This document shows positions 1-21,282 of a stretch of DNA of 64,000 nt, in pieces. This DNA comes from Enchytraeus crypticus. Lineage: Eukaryota > Annelida > Clitellata > Enchytraeida > Enchytraeidae. Below the pieces are notes generated by a model. The model made no database searches. It worked only from the letters and a program-made list of their open reading frames with translations, and was not told where the DNA came from. Location of the stretch: assembly GCA_905160935.1 (NCBI GenBank), contig CAJHZI010000748.1, forward strand, positions 1 to 64,000, read 5' to 3'. How positions within the stretch are numbered: the first letter of the stretch is position 1; every line of letters starts with the position of its first letter. The position numbers were made by a program, and so were the translations under genes.

Positions 1-312
1 CCGTAAAGGGGAAAAAAAGATACAAACCTTGACAAGTTGATAGGCTTCAAAAGAAGAACATTAGAAAAAAAAGCTAAACACTCACCAACAAACCACACAC
101 ACATAACCAGCTCAAGTATAACCTTACACACAGGTATACAAATATGCAAAAATACACATACATACATGCACCTATGTAGGTTCACATACATGTACATGCA
201 TACACACCAACACACACATTTGCACATATACACATACAAAAATACATATAAACACTCAAATACTTACATACATACATATACATACATACATATATCCAAA
301 CATACCCCACAT

Positions 313-376
<64 letters not shown>

Positions 377-960
377 ACAGATACACACATAAATATGCAC
401 ATATATACATACGTATACATACATACACATGCACGCACATACATACATACACATGCACGCACATACATACATACACATATATACATATATACACACACAT
501 ACATTCACATATATACATATATACACATATACACACATATATATATATATACATGTACACACATATATACACACATACACACATACATATATACATATAT
601 ACATACACATAAATATATACACACACACACAATTACACATGCACCTACATATATAAATATAGAATACACTCACTTGTATATACACACATCGACCTTACAG
701 ACAAAAATATGCAAGCATGCATATAACTACATACTAGGCATATCAACAATTCGCAAAATATAGTCATACATTACATTACATACACGCATATATGCAGAAA
801 CATACATAGACATACATACATGTGTACAGATATACCCACACCTACACATACACACACATACAGGCCTTACCCACACTCATGAATACCTAGAAACCAAATA
901 CCCTCATGTGGTGTGCAACTAATCAGCCTATCTACACAAAACAAACAAACAATTTATCAA
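1..960. repeat. CA/TA-rich microsatellite block
   Basis: Almost the whole stretch is degenerate (CATA)n, (CACA)n and (TA)n; an uninterrupted TA tract lies near 316-377. Long open frames rich in Tyr, Ile, His and Thr exist on both strands, but they only reflect the repeat composition and are not genes. Nothing else is seen here. Confidence 0.9.
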
Positions 961-961
961 T

Positions 962-1734
962 TCAATGTATTTCTTTCCAATACTTATCTAGCCTATTCTT
1001 AAAAGCATTCATTGACTCTGCCTCTACTACATACTGAGGTAACACGTTTCGTATATTGACAACCCTTTGACTGAAAAAGTTTCTTCTAACCTCTAATCTG
1101 GATCTAACCTTTATTATTTTGAATCTATGTCCTCTAGTTCTAGCATAATCAGATAATTTGAAAAATTCTCCACATTCAACATGGTCAAAACCTTTAATTA
1201 TTTTAAACACTTGAATTAAATCCCCTCTGGAATGTCTATCTTCTAAACTAATTAGACCTAATACATCTAATCTAGATTCATAGCTTTGACCTCTACATTC
1301 AGCAATCATTCTAGTTGCTCTCCTTTGAACTCTTTCCATACATTCTACATCCTTCCTTAAAAAGGTCTCCACGCTTGTACGCAATATTCTAATTTAGGTC
1401 TTACTAATGCTTTATATAATTTAACTATTACATCCTTATTACGATTTTTTATAGTTCTCCTAATTAAACCTAACGTGCGATTAGCACAATTTACTGCTGA
1501 TTTACACTGCTCTGAAAATTTTAGGGTATTATCAATAATGACACCTATAGTAGATCCTTTTCTTTAATGTATGATTTTAGTTCTTCATTGCCAAGCTTAT
1601 ATTGATTACAACTATTGTTGTGACCTACATGCATAACTGTACATTTATCAACATTGAAGCTCATCTGCCAAGTAGTTGCCCAATTATGCAAACTTTATAA
1701 ATCTCTCTGAAGTGATAACATATCCTCTAGATTA

Positions 1735-1737
<3 letters not shown>
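962..1737 (-). pseudogene. Truncated non-LTR retrotransposon reverse transcriptase (3' half)
   Basis: Read on the minus strand this encodes the C-terminal part of a LINE reverse transcriptase. The order is a thumb region with LGV-like 'GVIIDNTLKFS', then 'LYKALVRPKLEYC', then 'MERVQRRATRMI' and 'YESRLDVLGLISLEDR', typical of CR1/L2/jockey-type ORF2 C-termini. The frame is broken: a stop lies in the upstream part (around 1697) and there is at least one frame change near 1380-1560. The palm with its catalytic YADD motif is missing; the copy ends in a TA microsatellite at 1738. It is a dead 5'-truncated copy. The clade is not certain. Confidence 0.8.

Positions 1738-1811
<74 letters not shown>
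1738..1811. repeat. (TA)n microsatellite
   Basis: Uninterrupted TA dinucleotide tract of about 70 bp directly at the truncated end of the LINE remnant. Confidence 0.95.
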
Positions 1812-2930
1812 CTGCCAGTAATGTATTAGGAATTTGACTATGGACTCTCAGTATGACTATTACTCTATATAATTTTTAGCATCTGTAGCTGCCTAGTCTA
1901 ATATAGGCCTACTGTTAATTTATAATTTTATATGACCATATATATCACAAATTTTTCCATTTCCTTGATATTACATCACATACGGATTTGTCATTTCATG
2001 ACGTCATACAGGTGTACCTGTTGACAACAGGCATATTACACTGGAAGTTGCGTTGTGACGTCAGCGGATTTGTCATACAATCCATGTGATTTAACTTCCG
2101 CTAAAGTTCACTCTACCTAAGAAATAGGGCTGTTTAAACTTAGAGTCCAGTTCAACTCAACTTTACGAAATCTTACGCATAATAAAATATTATGTGGTTT
2201 AGTTGTATAGTTACAGATTATTCTATTACATGTAGGCTAATGCAGTTACAGGAACTAGGCAATACAGGTAGAAAAATGGTAGGAAACTATTGTAAAGTAT
2301 ACTGATAGTTGAAAATCCGAATAACCTTCCCCAACCCTAACCACCCTTTTTTCTTTAAAACCTGAACTCAGTGCTTTGTATCATAGACTCCTACAATGTA
2401 TATTTTATAAGTCTGAGGTTTGTATGCTTGAAGAACGCTAAGCGTGCATGCACGCTGCATTACACAGCAAAACTTTATTAATAGCGAGCCAATATCAGCA
2501 ATATGATTAATTGCTGGCCCATAGTCAGAATATCCTTTGTGAGTCTGTACTTTTTTTGTGAAGACCTGTTCAAGGTACGGCGCTGATTACGACAGCTAGC
2601 CAAATTTAAGCCCAGCCTGTAGTTGACGTCTTTCGAAAATCTGCCACGACTGGTTGCTGCCTAGACACTTCGCACGTAATGTATCGAGCAAACCATCCTA
2701 TAATCTCACTCAACCATATAACCTGCGTATTGCCTGCGTACTAACATTCGAGCGCGATGCTAATACTGATTTTATCGTATTTTTTTAATTTACGCGTGCG
2801 TAACTTCGTACCCAACTGAAATATCACGGATTGATTTTTTAAAATGTCTAAAAATAACTAATTTAATCAAATGCAAAGAGATCTCAAAGGTCAAATGTGA
2901 AATACGTATAAGTGCACTTGGTTGAAATAT
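1812..2930. other. Intergenic DNA without recognisable gene
   Basis: No coding frame with family resemblance and no obvious tandem repeat. The only motifs noted are two perfect 8-bp CRE palindromes (TGACGTCA) at 1999-2006 and 2056-2063, each near a copy of CGGATTTGTCAT. Confidence 0.5.
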
Positions 2931-2934
2931 CACA

Positions 2935-3340
2935 ATTTCATCGGCTTTCTCAAAGGAAATGCTTAAAAAATTACTCTTCTCTCTTAGCGCACTACCTACT
3001 GGCAGGTCCATGGTATTAATGCCTCCACTGTACTGCGGGTTAACAGTACAATACAATGCAATACAATCCAATTCAATGTTGGTTCATCGTTCGGTTCTTC
3101 GCACAAGTGTTATGTCGGGGACGTCTCTAGCAGAACATACCAGCAGTTGTGCAAGGAAGAAAAAACGAGGTTATTTCATATGAGGTTTCATTCTTATGCT
3201 ACTTCTTGAACCAAAAGGCAGCTCATCTTTGCTCGTGAAGTGATGCAGCATTGATCATAATTTAGGAGTCTTCTTCTTCAGTGCACTGCCAAGTGGCAGG
3301 TTCAAGGTACATATTCATACTCAAAGTCTGTTTTCTCACT
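2935..3340. repeat. Interspersed repeat copies ('cactgcc..tggcaggtc' family)
   Basis: Short copies near 2975-3015 and 3270-3320 carry the sequence of a LINE 3' end seen best at 52017-52265, with the core 'CACTACCTACTGGCAGG'. The same core recurs near 5308, 7920, 12895, 34685 and 46005. No intact gene is present. Confidence 0.6.
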
Positions 3341-3424
3341 CCATAAGAGCACTCCTTAGATCAACAAGTTAATCCCTTCACAAAGTCTATGCTTTATCCA
3401 TACCTTATGTAGCCTATAGCTTGG

Positions 3425-3645
3425 GAAAAATATGGCTTCTGAGGTGGTTTCCCGTTGCTTCCTCAGTTAGGTGGATTAATAACCAATTAATTTTGGGGGA
3501 AAATATTTTACGGTGAGGTGGGTCGCCTCTTGCCATCCTCAGCTCCTGCATTTAGTCGCCTCTTACGTACGCTCGGCAGATTGTTTGCGATTGCCCAATT
3601 CTGCAGTGGCCCAACCACACCCGAGCACAACACGGGGAAGACATT
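3425..3645 (+). repeat. Interspersed repeat ('gcctcttacgtac' family)
   Basis: Contains 'GGTCGCCTCTTGCC', 'GTCGCCTCTTACGTACG' and 'CAGTGGCCCAACCACAC'. Near-identical stretches occur at 5125-5262 and 42660-42755, with related or inverted pieces at 7085-7210, 32930-33100, 44040-44120 and 63720-63800. It is a dispersed retroposon of unknown type. Confidence 0.65.
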
Positions 3646-3739
3646 TATGAGTACAACATCATAATTTATGGCTTTTGCAAACTTTCAACTAGAAATTCTA
3701 CTCTCTAATTCCAATACGAAATTAGATCTGGTTTTGCAG

Positions 3740-3755
3740 TTGTAATATATAAATA

Positions 3756-3794
<39 letters not shown>
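3740..3794. repeat. (TA)n microsatellite
   Basis: TA-rich tract, about 55 bp. From 3795 to about 4080 nothing recognisable is seen. Confidence 0.9.
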
Positions 3795-3798
<4 letters not shown>

Positions 3799-4135
3799 TA
3801 ACTTATTTTTAAATCCAAATAATGTAGGCACCATAGAAAGTTCCTAGTAGGTATAGATAAATATTGTAACAATTCCATTCATATACATGAACGACAAGAT
3901 TTTTCGCATATTGTGTACGACTTTAGTTTCAAGTGACACAATAATTCGCATTGCATTGAGACGAGTAGAATACGTGGAGGGTAACTGAGAATAAAGGTCT
4001 GGACACTCTGGAGCGCATGACACCAACAAAATAATATTTATTATAGTTATTTATTCTTCCAATAGGAATAACCCAAGCTTTACCGGAGAGCTAGTCATAG
4101 CGTTTATGAGGGGGAGAGGGAGAGTGAGAGAGAGA

Positions 4136-4334
<199 letters not shown>

Positions 4335-4998
4335 ATTGAAAGGATAAAGAGATGTGAGAATTAAGTGGGAATCCTGATGCAGGATTCCGAAGCTAATGAA
4401 ACCTAGTAACGTTCATAGGGCTGACTTTAAGTTCGGCTGATTGGTTAGTATTAATTTATAATTGCCAACAAGCCACCCCATGATGCGATATGTCACATGC
4501 AGGAGTCCAAGCTACCGTTGCGTAGTCTAGCTTGAAGGGAATCCCCAAGTAATAACCAATTAATATCCAGACAAAGAATCCTAATTAATGTCAAGCCAAC
4601 GAATCGCACAAGCTATTGTTATTGTATAACTGCCGTGGAAGAGTTTCAACCAATCAAAACAGCCGTTAATGATAACTATCCAAATCTGACACTGTATATA
4701 TTTAACCAATTATAAGTGTCAATCAAACTCTGGACCCTATAATACAGGACATTCCAGACACAGTTAACATTCAGTGGAAGAGAAGCTTATGAGCAGGTTT
4801 ACACCGATTCGAATTGATATTGCAGTTGGTTTACTGAATAATTTCTAAATTCGCACTTCATATTATATGTAGGTGTTTGAACGTCAAGTAGAGGTGTTAT
4901 TTCTAATTCACTACTACATGTAAGTATAAAATACATTTAATTTACTTAAATATTAGCTAAATACAAGTACATTTATTTTTGTATTTACATTAAGTTAG
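4335..4998. other. Intergenic DNA, nothing recognised
   Basis: AT-rich sequence with no coding, RNA or repeat signature that I can support. Confidence 0.5.
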
Positions 4999-5115
4999 TA
5001 AAGCTTACGTTAACGTCAAGTTTCCTCACTTGAAAGGGATGTCAGTGACGATCGATCGAGCCCAGGATTTGATCCCCGTATATACTGATCCGCGGTCGAG
5101 TATCTTAATTACCGT
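4999..5115 (-). mobile_element. tRNA-derived SINE, family 1
   Basis: Minus-strand copy. The family consensus in forward direction starts GGCTGGAGCCAGTGGCG (A-box-like), then has CTCGACCGCGGATC, a B-box-like GGTTCAAATCC and GCTCGCCCGTCACTGAC, and ends in GAGGAAACTGACGTTAAC. This copy is diverged, with GGATCAAATCC for the B box. Confidence 0.8.
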
Positions 5116-5124
5116 CATCAGGAA

Positions 5125-5262
5125 ACTATTTCAGAGTGAGGTGGGTCCCCTCTTGCCGTCCTCAGCTCCTGCCTTAGTCGCCTCTTACGTACATGTAGCA
5201 GATTGTTTGCGTTTGCCGTATACTACAGTGGCCCAACCACACACGAGCACAGCACGGGGAAA
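5125..5262 (+). repeat. Interspersed repeat ('gcctcttacgtac' family)
   Basis: Second copy of the repeat at 3425-3645, abutting a SINE. A short piece of the 'cactgcc..ggcaggtcc' LINE-tail family follows at 5300-5420. Confidence 0.6.
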
Positions 5263-5449
5263 TAAGCCCTTATATCATACAAATATACTGTATATCTTCT
5301 TCTAGTGCACTGTGTAACGGCAGGTCCATTACATAGAACTCTTCCAAAGAGTTTTATCCTCATCTTTCCTTTTCATCTCTGTAGCATTTACTCATTTTTA
5401 TCAGATCATCCATGAAAAATCCCATTTAAATTAAAATGTCTTAATAACG

Positions 5450-5590
5450 TACGTATTGGTAACGTCACGGAGTTTTACCTGACAGGTCCTTAGGTGAATT
5501 GAACATTGAAGAATTGAGTAAAATCTAGGACTTTCACTGCATTGGTTTTATGGAAAATGGTCTAAGTTGCCTATACGGTCTAAACATGTA
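5450..5590 (+). mobile_element. Degenerate SINE, family 2
   Basis: Shares 'GTAACGTCACGGAGTTTTA', 'CTTAGGTGAATTGAA' and 'AGTAAAATCTAGGAC' with better copies at 19795-19985 and 49325-49535. The B-box region has been lost here. Confidence 0.6.
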
Positions 5591-5640
5591 CGTGGTATTA
5601 GGAGTGATAGATTTCAGAATATATGAAGATGATCCTAAAA

Positions 5641-5688
5641 TATAGTGCGTATATACAGTTGTCTAAGCAATTGTATATACGCACTATA
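5641..5688. repeat. 21-bp-arm inverted repeat
   Basis: 5641-5661 and 5668-5688 are reverse complements with one mismatch and a 6-base loop, AT-rich at the base (TATAGTGCGTATATAC). Confidence 0.85.
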
Positions 5689-5744
5689 TTGAAGCAAGTC
5701 TTAATTCCTTTCAGTCTATTTAATCACTAATAATCAATTAGAAT

Positions 5745-6175
5745 TTAACGTCCGGTTCCTCGCCATAACTTAAGGCCTTAATTGTTTATAGGGGCGCCTC
5801 TTGCAGAATCTACACAGACAGGCTCGCTTTCTGTTGCAATTCCCCGCATATTATATCCTATCCAGCTTTTCTTTCTATTTCTTTTCACATTTATGCACTG
5901 TCTATATGTGCTAACTCTTTCAAGAACTTATTTTTTCTTTTTATTAGCCCAACTAATCGATCTCTTTCATCCTTCTCCTGAACCACATTTTGAATGCCTC
6001 TAGTTTCCTGAAATTGTCTTTCGTTAATGTCTACGTTTCACACCCGTACAGAAGTGTCGACCTCACCAACGTTTTCACATTCTCTAGACTATCTTTGTGT
6101 TGTTCCCAATGCCTTTGTTAAATTTTCTCTTATTGAAAGCCTCTTTGGCTTTGAAAACAGAGAGGAAAGAAGAAA
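5745..6175 (-). pseudogene. Decayed LINE 3' end with reverse-transcriptase C-terminus
   Basis: Minus-strand translation in one frame contains 'VKTLVRSTLLYGCET' and 'LEAFKMWFRRRMKEI', the standard C-terminal signature of non-LTR reverse transcriptases, broken by stop codons (for example after GCET). The low-coordinate end carries the 'aatttaacgtccggttcctcgcc' retroposon tail (family b). Confidence 0.7.
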
Positions 6176-6424
6176 GTTAGAACGTTTGTTTACAAAAATG
6201 GCGGCTTAAGGCTATGTAAATGATCATGCCGTATTTATTTATTTTTACCTTGTTACCCATTACATAATTTAGATGTAATGGGTAGTTACTAGTTTGTTAC
6301 TCACAATTAGTTTTAGAATATTTTATTGCTAATTCTAAGTATCTACTATATTTGAGTGAATTAATGATATTTCTATTTTCTGTTTTGAGTCTGGTTATAT
6401 ACGATAAAGTTGCTCCAAGCCTAA

Positions 6425-6545
6425 AAAAGCTAAAGCGAATGTTAACGTTAGTTTCCTCACTCGAAAGCGTTCTCACTGACGGGCGAGCCCAGGATTTGAA
6501 CCCCGCACATACTAATCGGCGGTCGATTATCATACTGACATCGAC
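6425..6545 (-). mobile_element. tRNA-derived SINE, family 1
   Basis: Minus-strand copy with a well preserved B box (GGATTTGAACC on +) and the 'GTTAACGTTAGTTTCCTCA' 3' domain. Confidence 0.85.
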
Positions 6546-6574
6546 ACGGGGTACAGCCTAGTTAGATAGGGATA

Positions 6575-6715
6575 ATAATAACAATTAGAGTGCTACAGTC
6601 ATCAATGACAACATCGAGCACTATTGAGACAAAATCTAGCCGGCGAGCAAAAAAAGAAGGTCCAAAGACGGTGCAAATTCCAAAATCCAGAAATTCAGTC
6701 CAAAGTAATAAAGTT
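6575..6715 (-). mobile_element. LINE 3'-end fragment (family e)
   Basis: Reverse complement of the sequence at 53940-54115 and 59405-59610: 'AATTAGAGTGCTAC', 'CATCAATGACAACATCGAG', 'AGCCGGCGAGC' and 'AAAGACGGTGCAAATTCCA'. At 53770-53950 this sequence is preceded by a LINE-like C-terminus, so it is probably the end of a LINE. From 6716 to 7084 nothing is recognised. Confidence 0.7.
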
Positions 6716-7084
6716 TGATAATAAAGTTTGCTTAATATCTGCCTTAGTTAATATTTCTGACTGCTGGCAAGTACAGTTAGTATAAGTTACGTTATTGAAA
6801 TTAATTAAGTATTAAGCCAATGTCTTAAAGTCATTTAGAAAGAAAGTTTTTATAGCCATCCTATTTTTAGTTGGAATTATAAAGTTCTCTTTAATATTTT
6901 ACATGGACAGAAATGTTAATACTATACTTGGCTTTTTGCTAAGGATATTCTCACTGTAAGGATATTTTCAATGTATGAACGGCACATTTTTATTGTTTAG
7001 AGACCTAATTGAATTGTCCGTGTAATGCTACGAAAACGAATTCAGGTTTCACATTTCTTTTTTACGTTTCGAAATATATTCGTA

Positions 7085-7215
7085 TTTTGGCCGGGTTGCT
7101 AAAGAATAGACCGTGGACTCACTTGGCGTAAAAGGCAACAAAGCACTAAGATCCAAACCAATGTCTGAAAAGTCATTTGGTTGGTGATTAAGATTCAGAA
7201 ATTGTCATAGAATTT
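7085..7215 (-). repeat. Interspersed repeat (related to 32930-33100)
   Basis: 'CCGGGTTGCTAAAGAATAGACC', 'AAGCACTAAGATCCAAACCAA' and 'TTTGGTTGGTGA' recur at 32948-33060 and, inverted, at 63725-63790. A dispersed repeat upstream of WTAP. Confidence 0.6.
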
Positions 7216-7478
7216 TATAATCCTGACCCTTATCGAACTGAGTTTTAATTAAGTATAGTATTAACTATACTGGTGATGATGATTAGGAATGGAAATATGT
7301 ACTCAAGTGGTTTATGACAATTTATTATAATCGTGCTTAAGGTAGATATCTTTTTTAATGTAGTTATTTTGACGCTTAATACTAAACGTGACCTAATATG
7401 TTGTAGATTTGTTAAAGACTTCGATAACCTTGTTGAGAGCAATAGTTTATAGTTGCTTATCCATTGAGAGTGGGCAAT

Positions 7479-17060
<9,582 letters not shown>

Positions 17061-18170
17061 AAAGTGATATGACATTTTTCTGTATACAGTGCATGATTTT
17101 TTTGTTTAAATTGAAGGCAGCCTTTGGGGTTTGAAATTGGCAGCGAGGAGTCGCCAAATTCGTATATTGGCTGCAAATCTTAAACCATTGATGTGATTGA
17201 TATAATTTTCTTTCTCTGTATAGATCATCTTTATATACTACGGTAATGTCATTTTGTTGAAAGATACGATTATGTTAGTGTGTTATTTAGTTGGTTCTGT
17301 TTTAATTTGGACAGTGTGTTTCTTGGAATTATGCAATTCCTAAACTGTAAATGATAGTCGAGTCATAATAGTAGCTGATAAGAAAATTCTCGAATGCACT
17401 TTGAACAAGTACATGGATCACTTCTGTTGGTTGCTTTCATACTGTTAGCAAATTTTGCTTGTGTTATCCTTATAAGCTCTTTACCAATATGCTAAAGAGA
17501 TAACATACCGTGAGTTATTCTGTAAATCCTGTATTTTGCTGGTGATATTTTTGGTGGTATTCTTTCTCACAGACGTTTTCACATACCTTACGCAGCTCTG
17601 CATTGAGCAACAGGTGGATTTCATTGCTAAAGCAATACATTTACCAATCCCTACTTAGCGTTTAGTTTTAAAACTATAGACTCTGAGGTGGTTTCGCTTT
17701 GTCTGTATGAAATCTATGCATGTAATATCTTGTGCATGCTGTGAATGAAGTCAGTTCCGCAGTTGGTCTTTCTCTGTGAAGCAACCAGGGCCTTAAATAT
17801 ATTGTAATATTCCTTTTACATTCTGTTAATGTTAGGAAATTTAAGAATAGCTACAAAATTTTGTTTGAAAAGCTATTTATATGAATTATAATCCAAGCAT
17901 GACAAATGCACATGTTAACGATATAAAGTTGAACAAGTTGTAGAGGTATGAACTGTCGCAATGAATATTTTGTTAATAAAATTCTTAACACGAATGCTTT
18001 GCTCTGACTTATTTATTACTGTGTTAACACTATTATCAGAGGAAAAAGAACGCCTCAGTAACAATATACATTGTATAAACCGGTAGACGATTATTTGTGC
18101 TTTTGATTTTTCGAATTGATTTATCACCTCATGCACCGGTTTGGTTATAGAAGTTTTTAAATAATAATAA
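17061..18170 (+). other. WTAP 3' UTR and flank
   Basis: AT-rich DNA with no further coding. A canonical AATAAA lies at 17975-17980; whether the transcript reaches it is unknown. A short diverged piece related to the 3425 repeat family ('TCTGAGGTGGTTTCGC') lies near 17680. Confidence 0.4.
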
Positions 18171-18215
18171 TAAAGGTTTAACGTCCGTTTCCTCATCCAT
18201 GTATGATGTCAAGGA
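18170..18215 (-). mobile_element. Short retroposon 3' end (family a)
   Basis: 'AATAATAATAAAGGTTTAACGTCCGTTTCCTCATCC' type tail on +, the reverse complement of the family a 3' end. Confidence 0.6.
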
Positions 18216-18227
18216 CCATCCAACAGC

Positions 18228-18640
18228 ACACATCATAACCAGATATCGTGGGTATATATCTCTGCTGTATAACCAGAGATCATGGGTTCACAACCTGCTG
18301 TATAACCAGAGATCATGGGTTCAGAACCTGCTGTATAACCAGAAATCACGGGTTCAGAACCCTGCTGTATATCCAGAGATCATCGGTTCAGAACCCTGCT
18401 GTATAACCAGAGATCATGGGTTCATATCTCTGCTGTATAACCAGAGATCATGGGTCCAGAACCCTGCTGTATAACCAGAGATAATGGGTTCAGAACCCTG
18501 CTGTATATCCAGAGATCAGGGGTTCAGAACCCTGCTGTATAACCAGAGATCACGGGTTGAGAACCCTGCTGTATAACCAGAGATCACGGGTTGAGAACCC
18601 TGCTGCATAACCAGAGATCACGGTTTCAGAATCCTGCTGT
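18228..18640. repeat. 34/35-bp tandem array
   Basis: About 12 units of 'CTGCTGTATAACCAGAGATC' + 'ATGGGTTCAGAACC'. From 18641 to 19294 nothing else is recognised. Confidence 0.93.
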
Positions 18641-19295
18641 ACTGAGACTGTCAGTTGATGTTGTTATTATATTTCGCAACCAGCGATTAACATGAATATT
18701 TTAAGATAACCAAAATAACAGTTCAGGGTTTAATTTAAGCTCATTTGATTAATACACTTTCTGTTTAGCAAAATGTTCATTTAAACTAGATATTTTCTAT
18801 TTACAAATTTAAATAATACTTAGAGTTATGTTATTATAGGTATTATAGTAACGTTATTAGAGGTATAATTATGTTACTATAGGTATAAAAGGCTGACTGA
18901 GTGGAACTCAAGTTTAAATTCAACCTTTTTGTACGTTAGATTTTATCCAATAAGTTAATTTCTTATAGTTGCTAGGAGCTGGTGTAAAGTGTACTCTTCC
19001 TATTTGGCTTCAGTATTGACTTTAAGAACTCTAATTTTTACACGAGAGAGCTAGTCGCTCACTAGCATGATATTAGCCGCCTAGTGCTCGATATTGTCCT
19101 GTATGTGAGTAGCTAGCAATGACAAAACATAGCCAACTGTTCACTTGTTACTGCCAATTTTTTTTACGGCGTGTCTACATGTATGTTTCTACGTAAGGGA
19201 TATTAAATCTAGCCACTGCTCTAACTTACTTTTGAACATAAATATGATTAAATTTCGCATTTAGCACAAATCTTAAAGTAATTAATAGTTCTCTT

Positions 19296-19793
19296 TACAA
19301 TTATTTTTGGGGAGAAAAATTAGCAATAGGTTAGATATACGACATACTAGGCTTGCTTAAGATTATTCTCGATTTGAGAAAGTTACAAGTTATAATTGCT
19401 AGCTTTAAATATATAAATATCGCAAGTAAATATCATATGATTTTTTAAATGTTAGTATAAAATTATATATTTTAGAGTAAAATGTAATTAGTAAGAAATA
19501 ATAAAAATGCAAAATAGCAATTGTATACCTTATGAACTGGTTACGCTAATGTTTTTACAGATTAAGCTGTCACGACTTATTGAAAAATTTCTATAAGATT
19601 GAGAGTTGCTTTTAAACGACTAAATCTAGCTAGTCTAGCTTATCTAGCTAGTCTAGCTAAATCTAAATCTAGCTAATTTAAAGCTAGCAATTATACCTCG
19701 TAACTTTCTCAAATCGAGAATAATCTTAAGCAAGCCTAGTATGTCGTATATCTAACCTATTGCTAATTTTTCTCCCCAAAAATAATAATTATT
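19296..19793. mobile_element. Foldback / MITE-like element with about 110-bp inverted ends
   Basis: 19300-19405 and 19677-19790 are reverse complements over about 110 bp with few mismatches (outer end TTTTTGGGGAGAAAAATTAG, including 'GACATACTAGGCTTGC'). About 270 bp of AT-rich non-coding DNA separates them. No transposase is present. The target-site duplication could not be fixed because the flanks are TTA-rich. Confidence 0.85.
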
Positions 19794-19794
19794 T

Positions 19795-19985
19795 TAGAAT
19801 GTCTAAATAGCGTAAGGGTAACGTCATGAAGTTTTAAATGACAGATCCTAAGGTGAATTGAATCCTCGTGGGTTCGAATCCCGGCCGCGCTGATCTGAGA
19901 GTAAAATCTCGGACATTCACTGGACTGGTTATATGGAAATGGTCTAAATTGCTTAACGGATTAAACATGTGGTTTTAAAAGTGAT
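19795..19985 (+). mobile_element. tRNA-derived SINE, family 2
   Basis: Contains 'GTAACGTCATGAAGTTTTAA', 'GATCCTAAGGTGAATTGAA', B box GGGTTCGAATCCC, then 'GCGCTGATCTGAGAGTAAAA'. Directly beside the foldback element. Confidence 0.8.
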
Positions 19986-20124
19986 AGATATCAACATTGT
20001 TGATTATTCACTATAATGGGTGTTTACTTTTTTTATTCTAAAGTATTAAATTGAAACGTGAAACGTTGAGATTACAACTTCTACAAAAGAGTTAATTAAT
20101 GTATATCATGTATAATAATATTAA

Positions 20125-20400
20125 TATTAATAATAATAAATGTTTAATGGAATCATCCTTGGATGTCAGGGACGTCCTCACATCACACATCCCTAGAGAT
20201 CTATTCACCCAAATCAATCTGCAAAAGAAAAGTGCTGAGGAGAAGTAAGGTCCTAAACGAAAGCCGATGCAGTGTATCAACAATTTAATTCGATCCAATG
20301 ACTGTCGTTAATGATAGCATCCAACATTCAAGGCCAAGCCGACGAGCAAAACTAAACGATCCAAGAAATGGTGCAAATCTAATAACAACGCAATTAATAT
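20125..20400 (-). mobile_element. Retroposon pieces: family a (20125-20255) and family e (20285-20400)
   Basis: 'TAATAATAATAAATGTTTAA', 'GGACGTCCTCACATCACAC' and 'GCAAAAGAAAAGTGCTGAGG' are the reverse complement of family a. 'AAGCCGACGAGCAAAAC' and 'AAATGGTGCAAATC' are from family e. 20401-21225 shows nothing I can name. Confidence 0.65.
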
Positions 20401-21225
20401 CCTGTCTCAGAATACATTGACCTCCTTGAAACCAGCTCTAAACAGATGTGCTGAGAAGTTTCCTTACTTAATGAGCAGTATATGGTAAATATGTCTAAAC
20501 ATAAGAAATTATAGGAAAGAATACTTATGAATTGGTTGCAACTCATATACACAGGAAGGAAAAGAGATATCAGAAAGGTAGATCTACAATAGAACAGTTC
20601 CCAGTACTTCTACTAGAACAGTTCAGAGGAAAGTAAAGGCTGATGTGATGATAAAAGAAGACTTTCGAAGTGTATATGGAAGAGATCTGCAGAGCTGCAT
20701 GCTGGAAAGCATCATTAGATGTCTTAGAGCGTGAAAATAAGAAATATTGAAAATAAATAAAATTAAGACTTATAATATTCAAGTTGATTGGTCGATCAGC
20801 CTGAAGGAGAGCACTGTCATTGGATGAGTGACATAATTTTGGCGGTTGACCCTGTAGTTAATAACCACGCAACATATTTTATTTAATAGCAAAATTTCTA
20901 AACAATAGTTTCACCAACAACAGAGGTGCAAGTGATTAATTGACTAAAGCAATAGTATGCAGGTATTAGAGCATGAAAATTAGCTAGGACTACTAAGGGT
21001 AATTAATTTAGAAGATTGTGTTATATATAAGAACTATAGACACCTATGCAGAACTAACTGATTAAGACTGTCTTTTATTCCATTATTCTCCCCGATCTAA
21101 TGTGGTACCTAGAAACTGATTCAAGATGGACGCATATTTATATCCTTATCAACTGTATGCTATCACGTTCGTCATTTATCCTGTATTCATTGAAAATAAA
21201 TATTATGATTTTGCAGTCAAAGAAG

Positions 21226-21282
21226 ATGGATTTCAAAAAATTATCTTCGGATGTTGGAACCCTGTTTAATAGAGCCAAGCAA
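21226..21282 (+). CDS. SH3GLB1: Endophilin-B exon 1 (H0 helix)
   Basis: 19 codons, donor CAA|gtaagt. 'ttttgcag' 10 bp before the ATG could be the acceptor of a 5'-UTR intron. Confidence 0.85.

Noticed and set aside
37-763. Long Tyr/His/Ile-rich open frames on both strands
   Set aside because: They follow the CATA/TA microsatellite exactly; no start context, splice logic or family resemblance.
19860-19900. tRNA gene
   Set aside because: Only A/B-box-like promoter pieces; no cloverleaf with paired acceptor stem. Better explained as SINE family 2. The same applies to 21361-21475 and 38890-38955.
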